Source: Deltaproteobacteria bacterium
Lineage (GTDB): Bacteria > Desulfobacterota > Syntrophia > Syntrophales > UBA6807
Direction: 5' to 3'
Length of the DNA: 52,884 nucleotides
Assembly (NCBI GenBank): GCA_016935565.1
Contig: JAFGQS010000120.1
Location: forward strand, 1-52,884
Both the position numbers and the translations under genes were made by a program. The notes beneath the pieces are model-generated. The model had not been told where the DNA came from and did no database searches. It saw nothing but the letters and a program-made list of their open reading frames with translations. The stretch's first letter is position 1, and every line of letters begins with the position of its first letter. Below, piece by piece: positions 7,655 through 16,132 of this stretch.

Positions 7655-9682
7655 CTATCGGGTGTAAATTCTGTAGTCAACCACGGCGATACCCTGCTCG
7701 TAAACAAGCACCGGATTAAGATCGATCTGGTCGATTTCCGGATGATCCGTTACCAGCCTGGATACGGCCGCCATGAGATCGACGAGAGCTTTCTTATCTT
7801 TCGGATTCTGGCCTCGTACGCCTGCCAGCAGTGGATACCCTTTGATACCCCTCATCATCTGTAAAAATTCTTTTTCCGCTGCCGGTAAGAGGCAGAACTG
7901 CACATCCTTGTAGATTTCCGTAAAGATCCCTCCCAGGCCAAACATGAGGGACGGACCGTACTGGGGATCGGTGGTCACTCCTAAGATTACCTCCAGACCA
8001 CCCGAATCGGCCATGAGTGACACGGTCACGCCGTCTATTGCGGCCCCGGGAGCCTGAGCCGTGACGGCCGACACGATTTTTTCATAGGCGCTGCGCACTT
8101 CATCGTCTGTAGTGAGGTTGAGCTGTACACCACCAACATCGGTCTTATGGGATACATCAGCGGAGGCTATTTTGAGAACGACGGGCATTCCGAGATCATT
8201 TGCCAGCGCAACGGCCTCATCCGACGACGCTGCCAACGGGGCATCAAATGCCGGAATACCGTAATCCTTCAGCATAGCGACAGCATCGGACGCCGACATC
8301 AGTTGTAGGGCGGCAGCCTCTGCTGTGTGCGGTTCCTCCTTGATGTCCGCATCAGGCTCGTCGAAACGGAAGAACTGGTACAGGGCTCTTATGCCGCGCT
8401 CCGGCGTGGGAAAAGCCGGAATGCCCTTTTGGTGCATGAGGGCCGTTTCTTCACGTTCAACATCGGCACCACCACAGAAAATGACCAGTTCCGATTCTCC
8501 CTGAGTGACCATATCGGATGCCCCATGAATCGGATCACCGAAAAGGACCACCATTGCATCGAATTCGGATCGGGCTTCCTGAATCACCCGGGCGTACAGA
8601 CTCGGGTCGGTTATGGCATCGCCGGTGAGATCAACGGGATTGCTGACACCGCAGTGGTCGGACAGGAAAGCCCTCAAACGTCGCTGCAGTGATTCGCTCG
8701 GAATCGGTACCTGAAATCCAAGTTTCTCCGCCTCGTCGATCGCCAGAATGGCAATGCCGCCGGAACTGGAGATCGTCAGCAAGCGCCTTCCGGGAGGTTT
8801 TTTCATATAGGCGAGAGCCTTGGCAAAATCGTAGAGTTCTTCCAGGTTTTCCGCCCGATATACTTTGTACTTTTTAAATATGGCCTCGTATATTGCGTCA
8901 CTACCCGCCATTGATTTGGTATGGCTCTCAGCCGCTTTCCGGCCCCAGGCTGTCCGTCCCGCTTTCAAAATCACCACCGGTTTTGTGGCCGTGGACAGGG
9001 CCTTGAGGAAAACATCGGGTCTCTTGACACCCTCCATGTACAGGGCGATGACTTTTGTGTTCGGATCGTCATTGAAATATTGGATACAGTCTGACTCGTC
9101 CACATCGGCCCGATTGCCCAGGCTGACGAAAACACTCACTCCCAGATGGTCCTCACTGGCCCAATCCATAAGAGCCGCCCCGACAGTGCCGCTCTGTGCA
9201 ATAAATGCCATTCCCCCTTCGTTGGTGAGCAACGGCCAGGAAGCACAAAGATTATGGTGTGGACTATTTACCCCCTGACAGTTGGGACCGATGACCCTGA
9301 TTCCATACTGTTCCGCGATACGGGCCAGCTCTTCCTGCAGTTTTTCTCCGTCTTCTCCCGCTTCGGCAAAGCCCCCCGTGACGACAATTGCAGCTTTTAC
9401 CCCCGCTTCGCCGCATTGCTGGATAGCCCCCGGAACCATTCGGGCGGGAATTAATACAACAGCCAGATCCGCCGGAGTCGGCGTTGAACCGATATCTTTA
9501 TACACCTTCAGCCCCAGAAGCTCGTCGGCCTTGGGATTGATCGGATAGATCGGCCCCTCAAACCCGGCATGAATCAGGTTGTACAAGACATCATAGCCAA
9601 GTTTTCCCGGTGTACCTGAGGCTCCAATTAATGCTACGCTCTTCGGGTTAAAGATGGCGTCCAAATTACTTAGCGACTTCAT
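7655..9682 (-). CDS. ADP-forming acetate/acyl-CoA ligase, fused alpha-beta
   Basis: A 675-residue single-chain NDP-forming acyl-CoA synthetase. The alpha half has a CoA-binding domain starting near FNPKSVALIGASG (11-23), VIGPNCQG (130-137) and the phospho-histidine motif SHTKS with His254. The beta half is an ATP-grasp domain with SHKTDVGG, giving His512, and FGLGGIFTE. Start at ATG 9682 behind GGAGG. It is a paralogue of the split enzyme at 351-2520; both are expected to make ATP from acyl-CoA thioesters, perhaps with different substrates. Confidence 0.93.
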   Translation of the reverse strand: MKSLSNLDAIFNPKSVALIGASGTPGKLGYDVLYNLIHAGFEGPIYPINPKADELLGLKVYKDIGSTPTPADLAVVLIPARMVPGAIQQCGEAGVKAAIVVTGGFAEAGEDGEKLQEELARIAEQYGIRVIGPNCQGVNSPHHNLCASWPLLTNEGGMAFIAQSGTVGAALMDWASEDHLGVSVFVSLGNRADVDESDCIQYFNDDPNTKVIALYMEGVKRPDVFLKALSTATKPVVILKAGRTAWGRKAAESHTKSMAGSDAIYEAIFKKYKVYRAENLEELYDFAKALAYMKKPPGRRLLTISSSGGIAILAIDEAEKLGFQVPIPSESLQRRLRAFLSDHCGVSNPVDLTGDAITDPSLYARVIQEARSEFDAMVVLFGDPIHGASDMVTQGESELVIFCGGADVEREETALMHQKGIPAFPTPERGIRALYQFFRFDEPDADIKEEPHTAEAAALQLMSASDAVAMLKDYGIPAFDAPLAASSDEAVALANDLGMPVVLKIASADVSHKTDVGGVQLNLTTDDEVRSAYEKIVSAVTAQAPGAAIDGVTVSLMADSGGLEVILGVTTDPQYGPSLMFGLGGIFTEIYKDVQFCLLPAAEKEFLQMMRGIKGYPLLAGVRGQNPKDKKALVDLMAAVSRLVTDHPEIDQIDLNPVLVYEQGIAVVDYRIYTR

Positions 9683-9776
9683 ATTCCCTCCTTATTTTGT
9701 GGTTTTTACAAGACAAAAGAAATTGAATGGGCGCCCTGATAGGATGCCCTACACTATCACAGGTGACGTGCATTTT

Positions 9777-9838
9777 CCACGGTTAAGTTGAGCATGTTCA
9801 ACATGTTGTTCACTACCGTGGTCATCCATCGTGATGGA
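9777..9838. promoter_or_regulatory. Cluster of inverted repeats, candidate operator or RNA structure
   Basis: CCACGGT (9777-9783) is repeated inverted as ACCGTGG (9815-9821). Inside lies the imperfect palindrome GTTGAGCATGTTCAAC (9787-9802), which overlaps a perfect CAACATGTTG. Just outside is TCCATCGTGATGGA (9825-9838), a second palindrome. So many inverted repeats within 62 bases suggest regulator binding or a folded leader for one of the divergent genes. No regulator gene is nearby. Confidence 0.45.
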
Positions 9839-9945
9839 GGAACAGTGTTAAATGGGCTTTCGGTAATTGTCGGTCGTTGTTTTTACCAAAGCTCGGTGCC
9901 GATCACCGGATGGAAGCTGTTTTCTGCTTGATATTATATATTGTA

Positions 9946-9974
9946 TTGACTATATATGAGGGCACACAGATAAT
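9946..9974 (+). promoter_or_regulatory. Promoter of the MBL-fold hydrolase gene
   Basis: TTGACT (9946-9951), a spacer of exactly 17 bases, and GATAAT (9969-9974), about 40 bases before the ATG at 10013. Close to the sigma-70 consensus. Confidence 0.65.
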
Positions 9975-10012
9975 ATCCGACCCGGGGAGGTCGGACAGGG
10001 GAGGAAATATCC

Positions 10013-10906
10013 ATGAGAATTCGAGAGGCGGGAAAGATCACCGATAATCTCTGGTACCTCGGCCGCATGGAGTCAGGGGTTTATGTACTTGAAGGACAGG
10101 ACAGTTCGATCATTATCAACGGGGGAATCAGCTTTATTCTGCCCGATGTGCTTACACAGATGAAGGATTTCGGGATTGATGTGGACAAGATCAGGAAGCT
10201 CCTCATCCTTCATTCCCATTTCGACCATGTGGGAATCGTCCCATACTTTAAACGGAACTATCCTGAAATCGAAGTGTACGCCTCGGCACCGGCGTGGAAG
10301 ATTCTCACGATGCCCAAGGCAATCGAGACCGTTAATATGTTCAGTAAGATCGTGACCAACCAGATGGGCCTCGGGGATAGCCTCGACTCCTTTGACAGTG
10401 AATGGCGCGATGATGTTTCGGGTACGACCGTCTCTGAAGGTGACCATATCGATCTTGGCGGTGTGACACTGTCCATTATGGAAACACCCGGTCATTCCTC
10501 CTGTTCCATCACGGCCTACGAACCGAACCTGAAAGCCCTTTTTGCCTCCGATGCTGTCGGTATACCATACAGGGAAACTGCCTTTCCATCGGGTAATTCC
10601 AACTACACCCAGTTTCAGGAAAGCCTGGAAAGATTGAACACCCTCCAGGTCGATTACCTCTGTGCTGACCATTACGGCTATGTCACTGGAGACGAAGCAC
10701 GCACATATGTCGATCTTTCTATTGAGGCGGCCCGCAAAATGAGGGCTGATATGGAGGATGTGTATCGTAAAGAGGCTGATATCGATACTGCCGCAAAGAC
10801 TATCACAAATTCTTTTTACAAGGAGAGCCCCGATTATTTTATTTCAGCAGATATCCTCGAGGGGGTCTTTAAACAGATGGTGAAGCATATTGCCCAAACC
10901 CTGTAA
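10013..10906 (+). CDS. MBL-fold metallo-hydrolase
   Basis: A 297-residue metallo-beta-lactamase-fold hydrolase. The metal-binding motif HSHFDH is at residues 67-72 (His67, His69, Asp71, His72), with His161 in ETPGHSS, Asp180 in FASDAVG and His220 in CADHYG as the remaining ligands. The C-terminal 65 residues look helical. Start ATG 10013 has GGGGAGG upstream. The fold covers thioesterases, lactonases and hydrolases of small molecules; the neighbouring acyl-CoA synthetase makes an acyl-thioester or acid substrate plausible, but this is inference. Confidence 0.85.
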   Translation: MRIREAGKITDNLWYLGRMESGVYVLEGQDSSIIINGGISFILPDVLTQMKDFGIDVDKIRKLLILHSHFDHVGIVPYFKRNYPEIEVYASAPAWKILTMPKAIETVNMFSKIVTNQMGLGDSLDSFDSEWRDDVSGTTVSEGDHIDLGGVTLSIMETPGHSSCSITAYEPNLKALFASDAVGIPYRETAFPSGNSNYTQFQESLERLNTLQVDYLCADHYGYVTGDEARTYVDLSIEAARKMRADMEDVYRKEADIDTAAKTITNSFYKESPDYFISADILEGVFKQMVKHIAQTL

Positions 10907-11102
10907 GCGGGATACTGACGAGACAGGATAGATTAGATATTCGATAATGTTTCCATCCTGAAACAGGAAATGGTGCCAGCGGTTTTCCGGATAATCGGAA
11001 TCATGTACGGAAAGTGATTTTTATATTGTCGCATCGAGATTCTCGGGTGATAGATAAAAGTTGTATCATGATTAAATTTCACATAGGAAAGGAGACAATA
11101 CT

Positions 11103-11483
11103 GTGAAACAATTACATTGTGCCGTTATTGTTCTCATCATCATATCACTGTGCAGCGGTTGTGCTTTGTTCGGAAAGAATAAGGAATTTCAGCCGTTTGA
11201 TGTATCCGCACTCAACAATATTGCCTCGGGCAAATCAACAGCAACAGACATTACGGCACTCTTCGGTGCACCGACCGAGGTTGTCAAGATGTCCAACGGC
11301 AATGCCTATATCTACAAACGTTCGATCTCAAAGGGTACGGGGATCTGGCTGGTTCTCATCAGTTTCGGCAACTTCGAGCGTCAGCATGACCAGATCGTCT
11401 TTTTCTTTAATGACAGAGATATCTTAACGCACTACGGCAAGAGCTTAAATGCCGAGAAAGCATCATATGGATTTCCGTTTTAA
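11103..11483 (+). CDS. Lipoprotein, SmpA/BamE-like fold
   Basis: A 126-residue lipoprotein with a GTG start behind AAAGGAG. The signal peptide ends in the lipobox LCSGC, with Cys20 as the lipidated residue. The mature part contains GKSTATDITALFGAPTEV and a later FFFNDRDIL, the helix-turn-strand pattern of small outer-membrane BamE/OmlA-like proteins. It overlaps the next gene by 17 bases and resembles it in sequence, so the pair looks like a tandem duplication. Confidence 0.75.
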   Translation: MKQLHCAVIVLIIISLCSGCALFGKNKEFQPFDVSALNNIASGKSTATDITALFGAPTEVVKMSNGNAYIYKRSISKGTGIWLVLISFGNFERQHDQIVFFFNDRDILTHYGKSLNAEKASYGFPF

Positions 11484-11913
11484 GATTATCCGCATTCTCA
11501 TATCGCTCTTGATTTCAGGAATCTTCATATCCGGCTGTATTTCTTTCGAAATGGTAAAGAGAATCGAGGGGTCACCGGTTACCCCTCCCGGTGATACCAT
11601 ACAGGTCGGGAAAACTACCCTGGAAACGGCTCTTTTGCTCCTTGGGGCACCGGACCAACTGGCCGAAATGGAAGGAAAGGATCTTCTGATTTACGAACAG
11701 GCTCTGTACCGCGACAACAGAATCTCCGTGGGAATTCCTCTGGGCGATATTACGGGACCAAATATTGATCTTTCTGCCTACGGAACGCTGGTACGCTACA
11801 ATACGCTTGCCCTTTTTTTCTCTCCTGACGGTATTCTCAGGGATATTGTTTTTGAAAACGGCTCAGACCATCCGTACCTGAAAACCTTATTTCCCGAAGA
11901 GGACAAAAAATAA
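11467..11913 (+). CDS. Lipoprotein, paralogue of the preceding gene
   Basis: A 148-residue lipoprotein with a signal peptide ending in ISGC (Cys24 from the ATG at 11467). An in-frame ATG at 11449 would add six residues (MPRKHH); neither start has a strong ribosome site, and translation is probably coupled to the overlapping upstream gene. The mature part repeats the pattern seen there: GKTTLETALLLLGAP, then a tyrosine-containing strand, then LFFSPDGIL. Likely faces the periplasm from a membrane anchor; exact role unknown. Confidence 0.72.
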   Translation: MDFRFKIIRILISLLISGIFISGCISFEMVKRIEGSPVTPPGDTIQVGKTTLETALLLLGAPDQLAEMEGKDLLIYEQALYRDNRISVGIPLGDITGPNIDLSAYGTLVRYNTLALFFSPDGILRDIVFENGSDHPYLKTLFPEEDKK

Positions 11914-11931
11914 GAATATTTCCCCACAGGA

Positions 11932-12081
11932 TCAGTAAAAAATATTCATGTACCGTTCCGATAAACGTATGAGTAATACATTGTCACATTGATCTTTTGA
12001 GACCTGGAAGACTATCATTTTTTCTTGACGGAGGTAATGCCTTCCGCTTAAATGCCTTTCAGGGGTAGGGTATTCTTTCAT
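11932..12081 (-). CDS. Possible small protein, unknown (49 residues)
   Basis: ATG at 12081 has CAGGAG six bases upstream on the minus strand. The product MKEYPTPERHLSGRHYLRQ and onward is charged with a short hydrophobic patch (VLLIRLSERY). No family recognised. It lies antisense between two plus-strand genes, where a chance frame is also possible. The frame extends upstream to a GTG at 12126 without a better start. Confidence 0.3.
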   Translation of the reverse strand: MKEYPTPERHLSGRHYLRQEKMIVFQVSKDQCDNVLLIRLSERYMNIFY

Positions 12082-12179
12082 AAACCGCTCCTGTCTATCT
12101 TTTCTTTGACTGTGTACGTAAGACACTTGACCTGTCGTACAACGCGGGTTGTTTCTTTTATCGAATAAGGAGGGATTGT

Positions 12180-12965
12180 ATGTTCATCATTAAAAAAATA
12201 GTGTCACCATTTTTATCACCTGTAACACTCAGTCTTCTCATCTCCTTTATCGGTCTCTTTTTCCTGCTGGCTACAAAAAAAACGCGGACAGGAAAATTAT
12301 TGGTATCGGCTGGTCTGCTGCTGATGCTGTTTCTGAGTTATGGTTTCGTATCTGATCGTGTGATCGAACCCCTCGAATACAGATATAAGCCCTATGACAT
12401 GCAATTGACAAACGAACTCCTCAAATCGCAAAACCAGTTTCCGCTGAAGTATGTCGTTGTCCTCGGCGCAGGTCATATCTCAGACCCCTCACTGCCCGTA
12501 ACCAGCCAAATCAGTGATGATTCACTCATCCGCCTTACCGAAGGCATAATTATCCACAGAAAAAATATGGCAAGCAAACTGGTCTTATCCGGCGGCATTG
12601 TATTCGATTCTATTTCTGACTCGGAAATGATGGCTCGTGTTGCCGAAGAACTGGGGATAGACCGGAATGATATCATCATGGAAGCAGAATCAAAAGATAC
12701 CGAGGACGAAGTCCGCTTTATTAAGCGTATCGTGAAGGATAACCCCTTTGTTCTTGTTACATCGGCAAACCATATGCCCCGGGCGATGGCCATGTTCCAA
12801 AAACTCGGCCTCGATCCCATCCCAGCTCCCACACGGCATTATGTAAAACGCGGCACAGGGGAGCCCCATGACTATTTCCCATGGGCCATGAACCTTGCTA
12901 AGGCGGAAGCGGCCTTTCATGAATATTTCGGCATGATCTGGGCGAAACTCAGCGGACAAATATAA
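12180..12965 (+). CDS. YdcF/ElyC-family envelope protein (DUF218)
   Basis: A 261-residue protein with two N-terminal membrane helices (about 13-30 and 38-55) followed by a DUF218 domain. The domain shows VVLGAG, VLSGG, TEDEVRF and SANHMPRAM, the usual motifs of this family. The topology matches ElyC, which supports peptidoglycan and envelope integrity. Start ATG 12180 has AAGGAGG upstream. A terminator follows 13 bases after the stop. Confidence 0.85.
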   Translation: MFIIKKIVSPFLSPVTLSLLISFIGLFFLLATKKTRTGKLLVSAGLLLMLFLSYGFVSDRVIEPLEYRYKPYDMQLTNELLKSQNQFPLKYVVVLGAGHISDPSLPVTSQISDDSLIRLTEGIIIHRKNMASKLVLSGGIVFDSISDSEMMARVAEELGIDRNDIIMEAESKDTEDEVRFIKRIVKDNPFVLVTSANHMPRAMAMFQKLGLDPIPAPTRHYVKRGTGEPHDYFPWAMNLAKAEAAFHEYFGMIWAKLSGQI

Positions 12966-12978
12966 CCGGAGGATAAAA

Positions 12979-13005
12979 AAAGGAAAGTGAGGATCACTTT
13001 CCTTT
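12979..13005 (-). terminator. Strong intrinsic terminator between convergent genes
   Basis: AAAGGAAAGTGA (12979-12990) pairs with TCACTTTCCTTT (12994-13005) across a three-base loop. On the minus strand a T-run follows immediately (12975-12981), so it terminates the cysS transcript. It can probably also stop the plus-strand gene, though the T-run there is poorer. Confidence 0.8.
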
Positions 13006-13075
13006 CGTTAGACTTTATGGATATATTCCGTTGAGATTAGACAGGCTTTCTATCCGTATATGAGCGGGGTTGCGC

Positions 13076-14557
13076 TTATCCGATCTTCCAGGTTGTCCCG
13101 CCGGCACTGTCTTTTAAAACCACTTTTTTAGCAGCAAGGATATCCCGTATCTCGTCAGCCCGATTCCAGTTCTTTGCCGTCCTTGCTTCTCGCCTTTCTT
13201 CTATTAAACGGTCGATTTCATCAGTGTCGAGACCCATTTTTTGAGCTTCTCGCTTTTTATCCTGTTCAAAATATTCATCGGGATCTTCGAGAAATAACCC
13301 CAGAACCTTGCCGACACGTCTCATGTTTTTTTTGGCCTCGTCGAGAACGAAAAGCGATTCGGCAGTGGGGGCAAATTCCTTGTCCGCCATATATCCGTTG
13401 ACCAACCGAACGGTATCAAAAATGTATCCGATTGCCCGTGCCGTATTAAAATCGTCGTCCATGGCTTCGACAAACCGCTCGGGAAGCGCTTGCACCCGTT
13501 CGAACACTTCTTTATCTTTTCCCGACAGGTCCTTTGCCGACATATCCGAAGAATCAACGGCCGCCGAGAGGGCATCTTTCATCTTCTTCAATGTCTCATA
13601 AAACCGCTCCATCCCCATCCGGGCATCGGTAAGGGATTCATCGGAGAAATCAACGGGACTCCGATAGTGACTCTGGAGCATGAAGAGTCTCAAAACCTCG
13701 GGATGATACATATTCATTGCTTCCCGCATATTAAAAATATTTCCGAGGGATTTTGACATCTTTTCCTGATTCACTCTGATAAAACCGTTATGAATCCAGT
13801 AGTTGGCAAAGGTCTGACCTGTAGCACCTTCAGACTGGGCTATTTCGTTTTCGTGATGAGGGAAAATGAGATCCCGTCCGCCACCATGGATATCAAAGGT
13901 CTCTCCCAGGAATCGCTGGCTCATGACCGAGCACTCAATGTGCCACCCCGGCCTGCCCCGACCCCAGGGACTGTCCCACCATGGTTCACCTTCCTTGGCA
14001 GACTTCCACAGGATAAAATCAAGGGGGTTTTTCTTTTTTTCGTCTATGTCGATGCGGGCTCCCGCCATCATATCATCAAGATTTCGACCGGACAGCTTTC
14101 CATACCCTTTAAATTTGTCTACCGAGTAGTAAACATCACCATCAACGACATAGGCCAGACCTCTTTCAAGGAGAGCATTGATGAGCCTGATCATTCCCTG
14201 TATGTTTTCCGTGGCCTTGGGAGCTATGGTCGGTCTGGCCACACCCATTCTATCCATGTCTTCATTATGTTCTTTAATATATCGCTCGGTAATGCTCGTA
14301 ATATCAGTCCCTTCAGAATTGGCTTTCGCTATAATTTTGTCATCGACATCGGTAAAATTCTTGACGTACGTTACGTTATATCCCCTGTATTTAAAATATT
14401 TGAAGATCACATCAAAAACAACTGCCGAACGGGCATGACCGATATGGCACATGTCGTAGGCGGTAATACCGCAGACATACATGCCGAGCTTGCCATCTTC
14501 GATGGGTCGAAAATCTTCTTTTCTATTTGTCAGAGTGTTGTAGAATCGTAAACCCAT
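13076..14557 (-). CDS. cysS: Cysteinyl-tRNA synthetase
   Basis: A 493-residue class I aminoacyl-tRNA synthetase that charges tRNA-Cys. HIGH is at 38-41 and KMSKS at 266-270. The zinc site that selects cysteine is complete: Cys29, Cys209, His234, Glu238. A helical anticodon-side domain follows. Start ATG 14557 has GGGAGG upstream. It lies 57 bases downstream of argC and ends at a strong terminator. Confidence 0.97.
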   Translation of the reverse strand: MGLRFYNTLTNRKEDFRPIEDGKLGMYVCGITAYDMCHIGHARSAVVFDVIFKYFKYRGYNVTYVKNFTDVDDKIIAKANSEGTDITSITERYIKEHNEDMDRMGVARPTIAPKATENIQGMIRLINALLERGLAYVVDGDVYYSVDKFKGYGKLSGRNLDDMMAGARIDIDEKKKNPLDFILWKSAKEGEPWWDSPWGRGRPGWHIECSVMSQRFLGETFDIHGGGRDLIFPHHENEIAQSEGATGQTFANYWIHNGFIRVNQEKMSKSLGNIFNMREAMNMYHPEVLRLFMLQSHYRSPVDFSDESLTDARMGMERFYETLKKMKDALSAAVDSSDMSAKDLSGKDKEVFERVQALPERFVEAMDDDFNTARAIGYIFDTVRLVNGYMADKEFAPTAESLFVLDEAKKNMRRVGKVLGLFLEDPDEYFEQDKKREAQKMGLDTDEIDRLIEERREARTAKNWNRADEIRDILAAKKVVLKDSAGGTTWKIG

Positions 14558-14614
14558 ATCAACCTCCCAATAATTTCACTTGGTCAACACGTATCGTGCA
14601 CTTGATTAACATGT

Positions 14615-15652
14615 TTATGGGAATAAGGAGACGAATTTCAACCCCATTTCTTCGGGTAAACCAAACATGAGGTTCATGTTCTGCACTGCCTGACCTGCGG
14701 CCCCCTTCATAAGGTTATCAATTGCAGTTATAATTACCACCCTTCCCGTCCTATCGTCAAGTGTAAGTCCGATATCGCAGTAATTTGAACCCTTGACGGA
14801 AGAGATATTCGGGTAGGTACCCTCTTCATAAACCCGCACGAATATCTCATCTTTATAAAATGTCTTATAGAAAGCGATAAGGTCGGATGCCGTCATATTT
14901 TTCCGGAGTGTCCCGTATATGGTGCTGAGGATCCCCCTGTTGACCGGAATAAGGTGAGGAACGAACGACACGTTTATCTCACTTCCGGCAAGCAGACTCA
15001 GTTCCTGTTCTATCTCGGGGGTATGGCGGTGAGTGCAGATTTTGTAAGCCTTGAAACCCTCATTGACCTCGCAAAACAGCGATCCGATTGATAATTCTCT
15101 TCCCGCCCCACTGACACCCGACTTGGCATCAACAATGATTGAAGAGCTGTCAATACAATTCTCCTTTACAACCGGAGCCAGGCCAAGGATCGCCCCGGTC
15201 GGATAGCACCCCGGGTTGGCAACGAGCCGGGCATTTTCAATATCGTCTCTGTATAACTCGGGAAGTCCGTAAACTGCTTCGCTGATGAGTTCCGCCGATG
15301 TGTGCTCTTTATACCACTCCTCGTAAATGTCCACATTCCGCAGACGGTAATCGGCACTGAGATCGATAACTTTTTTCCCCGCCTTTAAAAAAAAGGGTGC
15401 TACTTCCATTGCCTCACCGTGAGGTACCGCCAAAAAAACAGCATCGCACAGACCGGCAACGTCTTCCGGCGAGGCATCGATGAACGTATCATCCGTCAGA
15501 CCTTTAAATATTGGATAGATATCAGCAATAGGAATTCCTTTATATTTTCTCGATGTCAGTGCAACAACTTTCGTTTCCGGATGTCGAACAAGGACCTTGA
15601 GCAACTCCTGTCCCGTGTAGCCGCTTGCCCCGTAAATACCGACGGTTATCAT
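14615..15652 (-). CDS. argC: N-acetyl-gamma-glutamyl-phosphate reductase
   Basis: A 345-residue NADPH-dependent enzyme of arginine biosynthesis that reduces N-acetylglutamyl phosphate to the semialdehyde. GASGYTG at 8-14 is the nucleotide-binding loop, and NPGCYPTG places the catalytic Cys at 149. I chose ATG 15652 because GGGAG precedes it; the frame extends six codons to an ATG at 15670 that falls inside the T-run of a terminator. The rpsI terminator ends about 18 bases before the start, leaving no room for a promoter between them. Confidence 0.95.
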   Translation of the reverse strand: MITVGIYGASGYTGQELLKVLVRHPETKVVALTSRKYKGIPIADIYPIFKGLTDDTFIDASPEDVAGLCDAVFLAVPHGEAMEVAPFFLKAGKKVIDLSADYRLRNVDIYEEWYKEHTSAELISEAVYGLPELYRDDIENARLVANPGCYPTGAILGLAPVVKENCIDSSSIIVDAKSGVSGAGRELSIGSLFCEVNEGFKAYKICTHRHTPEIEQELSLLAGSEINVSFVPHLIPVNRGILSTIYGTLRKNMTASDLIAFYKTFYKDEIFVRVYEEGTYPNISSVKGSNYCDIGLTLDDRTGRVVIITAIDNLMKGAAGQAVQNMNLMFGLPEEMGLKFVSLFP

Positions 15653-15670
15653 ACGCTTTCTCCCGCACAT

Positions 15671-15696
15671 AAAAAAAGGAGGCGAAAGCCCCCTTT
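15671..15696 (-). terminator. Intrinsic terminator after rpsI, abutting argC
   Basis: On the minus strand AAAGGGGGC (15696-15688) pairs with GCCTCCTTT (15683-15675), with one G-U pair and a TTTC loop, followed by a run of seven T. It lies 11 bases after the rpsI stop and ends about 19 bases before the argC start. Confidence 0.8.
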
Positions 15697-15706
15697 GTGA
15701 TCGTTG

Positions 15707-16099
15707 TTATCTCTTGGAATACTGGAATCTTTTCCGTGCCTTGGGTTGTCCGTATTTCTTCCTCTCTTTGATCCGGGCATCTCTCGTCAAAAATCCGGCC
15801 TTCCTCAAAACGGGTTTCAAGTCAACATCGTACTCCGTCAGGGCTTTGGATATACCATGTTTAATAGCACCCGCCTGTCCTGAAGTTCCCCCACCGTTAA
15901 CGTTAATATAAAAATCGAATGCATCCCTTTTTCCGACGAGGTCAAGCGGCTGTTGTATAATTCTTTTCGTACTCTCTCCCCGAAAATAATCAACGAGGTT
16001 TCGATTATTAACGACCCAGTTACCGCTCCCCTCTTTCATCCATACTCGTGCTATCGCGGTCTTTCTTTTACCTGTTGCATAATATCTTTTTTCTGCCAT
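15707..16099 (-). CDS. rpsI: Ribosomal protein S9
   Basis: 130 residues, the usual S9 length, starting MAEKRYYATGKRKTA and ending in the conserved QYSKR tail whose last residues reach the P-site tRNA. Start ATG 16099 has GGAG upstream; four extra in-frame codons upstream were excluded. Follows rplM by 33 bases in the standard L13-S9 pair. Confidence 0.97.
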   Translation of the reverse strand: MAEKRYYATGKRKTAIARVWMKEGSGNWVVNNRNLVDYFRGESTKRIIQQPLDLVGKRDAFDFYINVNGGGTSGQAGAIKHGISKALTEYDVDLKPVLRKAGFLTRDARIKERKKYGQPKARKRFQYSKR

Positions 16100-16132
16100 T
16101 CTTGACTCCAAAACGTGACGTTTACAACCGGA

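Larger units (their letters stand above)
9683..10012. other. Divergent intergenic region with palindromes and a promoter
   Basis: A 330-base region between the minus-strand fused synthetase and the plus-strand MBL hydrolase. It contains nested palindromes (9777-9838) and a good sigma-70-type promoter for the plus-strand gene (9946-9974). No open frame of note is present. Confidence 0.6.

Noticed and set aside
13790-14551. 253-codon plus-strand frame antisense to cysS
   Set aside because: cysS is certain, with all zinc ligands and signature motifs; the antisense frame has no family match.
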